Positions 12,764 to 17,529 of a stretch of 17,529 nt of DNA are shown piece by piece. Source of the DNA: CAYTLW01 sp964438735 (GTDB lineage Bacteria > Myxococcota_A > UBA9042). The notes under the pieces are model-generated. The model was not told the origin of the DNA, did no database searches, and worked only from the letters and a program-made list of their open reading frames with translations. Within the stretch, counting starts at the first letter, position 1. Each line of letters starts with the position of its first letter. The stretch covers positions 1 to 17,529 of the forward strand of contig CAYTLW010000145.1 of NCBI GenBank assembly GCA_964438735.1, read 5' to 3'. A program made the translations under genes and the position numbers.

Positions 12764-15074
12764 CGGGCTGCTCCTCCGGCTCGGCCGGCTCGTTGTTGCC
12801 GCGCTCTGCCCCGAAGGGTACCTCGATCGTGATCTGCAAGCCACCCGTCTTCGGTGACTCGAAACGGATCGTACCGCCGAGTTGGAGGATGCGCTCCCGC
12901 ATCCCCAGCATCCCCCAGCGGGGGTTGCGCTCGGTGTCACGCAGCCAGCCGGGGTCCATGCCTTTGCCGTTGTCGCGGAACGTGGCCCGCAGGCGGTCGC
13001 TCAACATCTCCAGGGTGGCGTCCACGCGATCGCCGCCGGAGTGGCGGATGGCGTTGGTCGATGCCTCCTGGAAGACCCGGTAGACCGTGCTCTCCACCTC
13101 TGCCGGCAGCTCCAGATCGCTGCCGCTGACCTGCACATCGAAGGCGATGCCCGCCGGTTCGAGCCACTTCTGACCCAGTGAACGGAGCGCCTCCAGCAGA
13201 CCCAGGTCATCCAGCACCGCCGGGCGGAGACGCTGGATGAGGCGGTCGATGCCTTCGAGCGCATCGCTGACCTGGGATTTGGCCGCGTCCAGCTTCTGCT
13301 GGCCCTCTTCGTCGCCAATTGGGAAGGTCTCCAAGACCAGCAGCAAGGCCGTCAGATCCTGCGCTGTCTCGTCGTGGATCTCGCGCGCGATGCGTTGCCG
13401 TTCGCGGCTCTCGGCATCGAAGAGGTGGCGCAACAGCCGGTTCTTCTGCTCATGTCGTTGCTGCAGCTCCTCGAAGAGCGCTGTCCGCTCGACGACCGCG
13501 TGCACCTGGGCGCTGAACAGGCCCACCAGGGGCTTGACCGCGGCGAGTTCTGTGTCGCCGCCCTCGGACAGACCCAGCCACAATCGCACCCGCAGCTGGT
13601 CGAGCACCTTGAACTCCCGCACCAGCAGGCAGCGCACCTCGTCCGCACCGTCGAAGCTCAAGCCCGCGTCGGCCAGCGCGTCGCGATTGAGGACCCCGCT
13701 CTTGCTGAGCTCCACATTCATCAGCGCTTCGGGTTTTCGTTCGTCGGACAGGCCAATCTTGCTCGCCACCGTCAGGCTACGGTTCAGCGGAGCGCCCTCC
13801 AGGGCCACGATGGCGCACTTGACCGGTTCCAGTCGGGCCAGACCTGCGGTCACGGTGGTCAGCGGCCGCTGCATGGAGTTTCGCAGCCGACTGCCGTCCT
13901 GCTCGGCGGCGCCGCCCAGCTCGTTGGCCGATCCGCCCAGGTCGAGGGGCTTATCGTCGTCTTCGGCCGACACCTCTCCCTCTTCCTCGATCCTCACCCT
14001 GACCTGTTTGCCGGTCTCCCGGGCGCGACGCCTCGTGGCCGCCTGGAGCGACCACTGCAATTGGGCGAACTCGTCGCCCTCGCGCAGGGGCAGATCGCTG
14101 ATGGCCTCACCGGGCTCCATGGCCGCTGCGGCGGCGCGGGCCAGTTGGCGCAAGGGCAGCATCACCCGCCGCCACAGCAGGATGAAGAACGCCACGAATG
14201 CGCCGAACAGGATCGCGAACAACACGGCGTGGGTCAGCGCAGAGCGATGCAGAGGACCGAAGAGCTCGGCCTCGCCTTCGCGAATGGTCACGCTCCAGCC
14301 GGTCCCGTTGACCGGGACCACCGTGGTGAATTCGGCCGTACGCACCTGCTTTTCGCCATCTTCATGACACGAATGGCAGCGCATCTGCACCGGCTGGCCC
14401 GGGCGTACACGATCGCTGAAGTAGGTGCCATGCACACCCGACTTGTACAACTCTTCGGGCCGCGAGGAGTAGAGCACGATCCCTCGGGAATCCAGCAGCT
14501 GCAGGCGGGCATTCTCGGTCAGGCGGAAGTAGCCGAACAGGCGCTTCAAGCGATCGCCATCCAGGCGCAGGTTCGCTATGGCCGCTCGCCAGCCGTCATC
14601 GTGCTTGCGGCCGCGTACCAGCGTGACCCGAGGCTTGCCGTCGAAGCCGCGCCACAGATCGGTGACGACCTGCTCATCGGTCTCCTCGGCCCGGCGCAAC
14701 GCGGGCAGCAACACCGACGGGGGCGGCGGTCCGCCCGGGGCGTCCAGCGCCGCCACGGTGCGCCTCTCGGCGTCGTAGACCCCGTAGCCCATCTCGGGCG
14801 AGTGGACCCGCTGATGTTCGGCCAGCAGCTTGCTCACGTCGGCACCGGCTGGGGTGACGTCGTCGGGCAGGCGATCGATGAGCTGGGTCAAGCCCTCGCC
14901 CTCCTCGTTCACCATACCGCCGACGAAGCGGGAGACGCTGCGGGCGAAGTGCAGGTTCTGGTGCACCGAGTGCTCGATACTCTGGTCGATGAAATGATAC
15001 TCAGCCGCCACTGTGGTCACGATGGTGACCACGGCCAGCAGGGCGAAATAGACGATGAAGCGGCGCCCGATCAT
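12741..15074 (-). CDS. Haem-motif sensor histidine kinase (NarX-type HisKA_3)
   Basis: A 777-residue kinase; ATG at 15074 overlaps the cytochrome stop (ATGA) and has AGGAGG 6 nt upstream. Domains in order: TM1 (about 7-25), a periplasmic Cache-like sensor domain to about 270, TM2 (about 275-300, ending LLWRRVMLPL), HAMP, a linker rich in Glu/Asp, a GAF-like domain (about 410-540), a coiled segment, HisKA_3 with His567 (RQRIAREIHDETAQDL), and an HATPase domain with Asn674 (ASTNAIRHSGG) and FRDNGKGMDPGW. The periplasmic domain contains a CxxCH haem-attachment motif, VQMRCHSCHED (Cys233, Cys236, His237), just after LHG-type HGTYFSDRVRPG. A covalent c-type haem there would let the kinase sense redox state or a gas ligand outside the membrane. 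It sits between a multiheme cytochrome and its response regulator, which strengthens that reading. Confidence 0.92.
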   Translation of the reverse strand: MIGRRFIVYFALLAVVTIVTTVAAEYHFIDQSIEHSVHQNLHFARSVSRFVGGMVNEEGEGLTQLIDRLPDDVTPAGADVSKLLAEHQRVHSPEMGYGVYDAERRTVAALDAPGGPPPPSVLLPALRRAEETDEQVVTDLWRGFDGKPRVTLVRGRKHDDGWRAAIANLRLDGDRLKRLFGYFRLTENARLQLLDSRGIVLYSSRPEELYKSGVHGTYFSDRVRPGQPVQMRCHSCHEDGEKQVRTAEFTTVVPVNGTGWSVTIREGEAELFGPLHRSALTHAVLFAILFGAFVAFFILLWRRVMLPLRQLARAAAAAMEPGEAISDLPLREGDEFAQLQWSLQAATRRRARETGKQVRVRIEEEGEVSAEDDDKPLDLGGSANELGGAAEQDGSRLRNSMQRPLTTVTAGLARLEPVKCAIVALEGAPLNRSLTVASKIGLSDERKPEALMNVELSKSGVLNRDALADAGLSFDGADEVRCLLVREFKVLDQLRVRLWLGLSEGGDTELAAVKPLVGLFSAQVHAVVERTALFEELQQRHEQKNRLLRHLFDAESRERQRIAREIHDETAQDLTALLLVLETFPIGDEEGQQKLDAAKSQVSDALEGIDRLIQRLRPAVLDDLGLLEALRSLGQKWLEPAGIAFDVQVSGSDLELPAEVESTVYRVFQEASTNAIRHSGGDRVDATLEMLSDRLRATFRDNGKGMDPGWLRDTERNPRWGMLGMRERILQLGGTIRFESPKTGGLQITIEVPFGAERGNNEPAEPEEQPDGPNHSG

Positions 15075-16438
15075 CGCGCACCTCCTTTCGCCGGCAGGCG
15101 GCCCCGGTCGTACTCCATGGTGTCGTCCTCGTGGCAGCTGCCGGAGCAGCGGCCGCCGGTCTCCGTGGCTTCGAACGATGCGCTGACCGCTTCGTCCTCG
15201 TCCTCGTCCTCGTCGTCGCCCTCGTCCTCGTCCTCGTCTTCGTCCTCGTCCTCTTCCTCTTCAGTGGGCTTCAACAGGACGATGCCCCGCTTGCTTTTGC
15301 TGCCGTGGGCGGCATGACACGTGGCGCACCAACGCGGGTCGTCGGCCAGCTCGTCGGCGTGGTAGCGGTGCAGGTCGGTCTCCTCTTCAATGTCGGCAAA
15401 TCCGCTGATTACCTTGGGATCCTTGGACTTCAACACCCTGGCCAGGTCTTCGTGACAGCCGAGGCAGAAGTTCGCGTTCGGCTTGGGGCCAACGCGGAAG
15501 AGGTGGCTCGGCGACATGACCAGGTGGCATTCGTCGCATTTGCCTTCGGCGTAGGGCTTGTGGGTGGACACGAGGTCCTTGGCCGGCTCGTGACATTTGC
15601 TGCAGAGCTGCGCCTGCTCCTTGCGATTCCACTTAAAGTGGGGCGCCTTCTCCACCGGCGCATCGTGGCAGCTGAGGCAGGGCTTGCGAGTGGCTGCGCT
15701 GGGATGGCCCTTGCCATGTGCGAGTGCGTAGCCCGAGTCGGGGTGGCACTTGCCGCAGTTGTCTTCGTTGCGGGCGTTGAAGGCGACCACGTCGCCCACC
15801 TCCTGCTTGCCGTCGTGGCAGGTGAAGCAGAGGTCGATGTCGACGAGCCCGGCCACCTTGTTGTCCTTGTCCGGGACCTCCTTGGGGTGGGCGATGTTGC
15901 CGGCGTGACAGGCGACACATTGCAGGCCCAATTCGTCATGCCGCTCATGGGAGATGAGCAGGCCATGCCGCTCATTGAGCCGCCGTGCGCCGGGATGGCA
16001 GCGCTGGCAGTTCTCCGACACGATGGCGCGATGCCGCTCTTTGAGGCTGATGTCGTCGATCGAGTCGGCCGTGAAGTGGTGCAACAACTGGGTCGTGCCG
16101 GCCGTCTTGGCGGAGATCCAGCCCGACAGTCCCGGTCGCGCATGGCAGTCGACGCACTTGATGGACTCGTGTTGGGATTGCGCCCACGTGTCGAAGTTGC
16201 TGTCCATCTCATGGCAGCCGCCGCAGAAGCGGGGAACTTCGGTGCGATGGTAGATGTCCGCGCCGCCGCCCACCGTCAGCGCGCCGCCGACGATGAAGAG
16301 CAGGACGTACAGCCAGAAGAAGCGCAGCGCGATGCCGGCGATGGCCCGCAATCGCACGAGCGTACCCGGACGACGGCGCAGCGCGGCCCGATCGGCCGGT
16401 CGCGCAAAACGCAGCAGTAGTTTGTCCAGTCGAGCCAT
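15071..16438 (-). CDS. Membrane-anchored multiheme cytochrome c (NapC/NirT-like N-terminus)
   Basis: A 455-residue protein starting at ATG 16438, with GGGAGG 10 nt upstream; a GTG/ATG extension of 13 codons is possible but unsupported. A basic N-terminus and one membrane helix (about 40-58, FFWLYVLLFIVGGALTVGG) lead into a periplasmic haem domain. Eleven CxxCH motifs are present in order: CGGCH (72), CVDCH, CQRCH, CVACH, CFTCH, CGKCH, CLSCH, CSKCH, CDECH, CLGCH and CATCH. A twelfth site, CSGSCH at 431-436, has CxxxCH spacing. Between the last two lies an almost pure Glu/Asp run (about 393-417). The first two motifs and the anchor resemble NapC/NirT quinol-oxidising cytochromes; the remainder resembles doubled-CxxCH and DmsE-like modules. 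Likely role: electron transfer between the quinone pool and periplasmic partners. It is the first gene of the four-gene operon with a haem-sensor kinase. Confidence 0.9.
   Translation of the reverse strand: MARLDKLLLRFARPADRAALRRRPGTLVRLRAIAGIALRFFWLYVLLFIVGGALTVGGGADIYHRTEVPRFCGGCHEMDSNFDTWAQSQHESIKCVDCHARPGLSGWISAKTAGTTQLLHHFTADSIDDISLKERHRAIVSENCQRCHPGARRLNERHGLLISHERHDELGLQCVACHAGNIAHPKEVPDKDNKVAGLVDIDLCFTCHDGKQEVGDVVAFNARNEDNCGKCHPDSGYALAHGKGHPSAATRKPCLSCHDAPVEKAPHFKWNRKEQAQLCSKCHEPAKDLVSTHKPYAEGKCDECHLVMSPSHLFRVGPKPNANFCLGCHEDLARVLKSKDPKVISGFADIEEETDLHRYHADELADDPRWCATCHAAHGSKSKRGIVLLKPTEEEEDEDEDEDEDEGDDEDEDEDEAVSASFEATETGGRCSGSCHEDDTMEYDRGRLPAKGGAR
15189..15262 (-). repeat. Low-complexity GTCCTC-type repeat coding for an acidic run
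   Basis: On the plus strand CGTCCTCGTCCTCGTCCTCG-type hexamer repeats run almost uninterrupted. They encode about 25 Glu/Asp residues (EEEEDEDEDEDEDEGDDEDE and onward) in the multiheme cytochrome. Such simple repeats can vary in length between strains. The segment is in frame and keeps the last haem motif in frame. Confidence 0.8.
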
Positions 16439-16641
16439 GATCGATCGACCTCCCGGCGCTTTTTCACATCTTGGCATTCGGCGTGGCGGCCACCACGCCC
16501 TCGCATTGAGACTATGCAGGTGTGAATAGCCCTGTAACTACATGAGTGCAGTATCTTCGCTGCACGAATTGACCATTGTGGTGTGGTATGTTCGTACCAT
16601 GGGACGCCCCGCGCGGCACCTGGAATTCGGAGACGTGGAAT
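16439..16641 (-). promoter_or_regulatory. Upstream region of the cytochrome/two-component operon
   Basis: These 203 bases separate the stop of the upstream kinase-like gene from the cytochrome start and should hold the operon promoter. They are less GC-rich than the surroundings, especially 16500-16600. A perfect 7-bp inverted repeat, GGCGTGG at 16480-16486 and CCACGCC at 16493-16499, lies about 42 bases above the start. A second, TGGTA at 16584-16588 and TACCA at 16595-16599, lies further up. TGGAATTC occurs twice (16621 and 16636), 15 bases apart, next to the upstream stop. No strong -35/-10 pair was found on the minus strand; TTACAG-N17-TAGTCT is the closest and is weak. Confidence 0.4.
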
Positions 16642-17529
16642 TCAACGATCACGAGTCGCTCCGGCCAGTTCCGCGGCGAACAAGGCGCCTTTGCTGGGGC
16701 CCGGAATGCGCAGCCCGCGCAGGTCGCTGAGCGTTCGCCGGTCGAACGCTTGAGCTACCTCAAGCGCGCCGCCGTGCCCCAGGGCCACGGCTTGGGCGAG
16801 CGGTGGACCGCTGGGCAGATCGACCAGCGCCGGCTCGTGTTCGCCGCTGGCCCAGGCGGCGATGAACGCCTTGTCGGCCGTGTTGCTTTGTTGCGCGAAC
16901 AACAACACATGACCGCCCGGCCCGGCGTGGTCGCCGGCGGCGGTGGCGATGCGATCGATGAGCGCTCGCAGTTGGTGTCGAACCGCATGGATCACGATCG
17001 GCGGATCGAGCGATTCGTGCCAGTGCACATGCGGCATTCTGCGGCGAAGATCCCACAGGCAGATCTGACCCAGCGACTGAAGGTTGACCCCTTCGCGCCC
17101 TTCGGCGGCGGCCCTCGCGACAGCGACCAGCTCGCCGTGCAGCCGTCGCGCGTGCACCAGCCGGGCGTCAAAACGCAGGACCCCGCGCCAGCGATCGCCG
17201 GCCGGCGCGATGGCCTGAGACAGCGCGTTGGCGTGCAGCAATTCGTCGAGATCGCGGCTCAGGGCGTCGACGCCGATGGGCGCCACGTCATCGTCTTCGC
17301 TGGCCACGGGCTGCAGCACCTCCAGCCAGCCCACGTGGGCGCCAGAAGCGCTCTGCAGGGCGAGCACAGCCGGACCCTTCATATCCGTTTCGGGCAACGC
17401 CCAGCCGACCTCGGATGCTTCGTCCATGAGCGCCGCCGGGTAGTCGGCGAGCAACTTGCGAAGGCTGCCCAGCACAGACCTGACCCAAAGTCGGTCGAAG
17501 CCCTGAAACTGTAGGAGAAGTAGAAGAAC
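16642..17529 (-). CDS. Degenerate histidine-kinase-like protein, C-terminal part, cut by window edge
   Basis: The minus-strand frame is open from the right edge (17529) to TGA at 16642, giving 295 residues; reading in from the edge it starts VLLLLLQFQGFDRLWVRSVL, so a GTG at 17475 is probably internal and the true start lies outside. I do not recognise a named family. The end resembles a histidine-kinase ATPase domain: HQLRALIDRIATAA, a GGHVLLFAQQ strand, and PPLAQAVALGHGGALEV, which mirrors the G2-box 'GLGLAxxxxxxHGGxLEV'. The Asn of the N-box and the DxGxG box are not visible, and no H-box SHELRTPL or HDE motif is found. An earlier stretch, AVLALQSASGAHVGWLEVL, looks like a PAS/GAF strand pair. 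It may be a pseudokinase or a scaffold. Same strand as the cytochrome operon, 203 bases upstream of it. Confidence 0.6.
   Translation of the reverse strand, partial: VLLLLLQFQGFDRLWVRSVLGSLRKLLADYPAALMDEASEVGWALPETDMKGPAVLALQSASGAHVGWLEVLQPVASEDDDVAPIGVDALSRDLDELLHANALSQAIAPAGDRWRGVLRFDARLVHARRLHGELVAVARAAAEGREGVNLQSLGQICLWDLRRRMPHVHWHESLDPPIVIHAVRHQLRALIDRIATAAGDHAGPGGHVLLFAQQSNTADKAFIAAWASGEHEPALVDLPSGPPLAQAVALGHGGALEVAQAFDRRTLSDLRGLRIPGPSKGALFAAELAGATRDR

Noticed and set aside
13374..15317. Long plus-strand open frame (over 600 codons) opposite the kinase
   Set aside because: Antisense shadow common in GC-rich genes; it ends in a run of serines from the acidic repeat and shows no domain.
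16542..16730. Small plus-strand open frame at the start of the kinase-like gene's 3' end
   Set aside because: No ribosome site, Arg-rich composition, and it runs antisense into the minus-strand coding frame.

Overview
This is a GC-rich, densely coded segment from what looks like a member of Myxococcota or a close deltaproteobacterial relative. The pointers are a lipoprotein joining MopE-type acidic 'DxDxDG/CDDGD' repeats to a formylglycine-generating-enzyme (FGE)-like domain, a secreted Asp-box propeller with a MYXO-CTERM-like tail, several lipoproteins, and GTG/TTG starts with strong GGGAGG ribosome sites. The taxonomy is an inference from gene content; no RNA gene or marker is present. No tRNA, rRNA, CRISPR array, insertion sequence or phage gene was seen.

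Layout from left to right. (1) 1-670, minus: N-terminal part of a long-chain acyl-CoA synthetase running off the left edge, divergent from (2) 899-2956, plus: an exported YfbK-like von Willebrand A protein ended by two hairpins. (3) 3074-8432, minus: a small DUF2752 membrane protein, two translationally coupled nitrogenase-like component-1 subunits (GTGA overlap), and the FGE/MopE-repeat lipoprotein. (4) 8518-10764, plus: a compact three-gene electron-transfer operon of YtkA-like lipoprotein, MauG/cytochrome c peroxidase-like diheme lipoprotein and Tat-exported Rieske protein, led by a good sigma70-type promoter with a 17-bp spacer. (5) 10740-16438, minus: a four-gene chain with overlapping ends, in transcription order a membrane-anchored multiheme cytochrome c (11 CxxCH plus one CxxxCH), a sensor histidine kinase with a CxxCH motif in its periplasmic domain, a NarL-type response regulator and the Asp-box propeller. 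(6) 16642-17529, minus: the C-terminal part of a degenerate histidine-kinase-like protein running off the right edge.

Two things stand out. First, the nitrogenase-like pair is not a recognisable BchNB, BchYZ, NifDK or NifEN. Three cysteines in one subunit and one in the other are placed as in the dark-operative protochlorophyllide and chlorophyllide reductases, predicting one intersubunit [4Fe-4S] cluster. No NifH/BchL-type ATPase is in the window and the substrate is unknown. Second, the cytochrome/haem-sensor-kinase/regulator/propeller operon looks like a self-contained redox- or gas-sensing respiratory module at the cell envelope. It lies beside a convergent haem/Rieske operon, so most of the right half of the window concerns periplasmic electron transfer.
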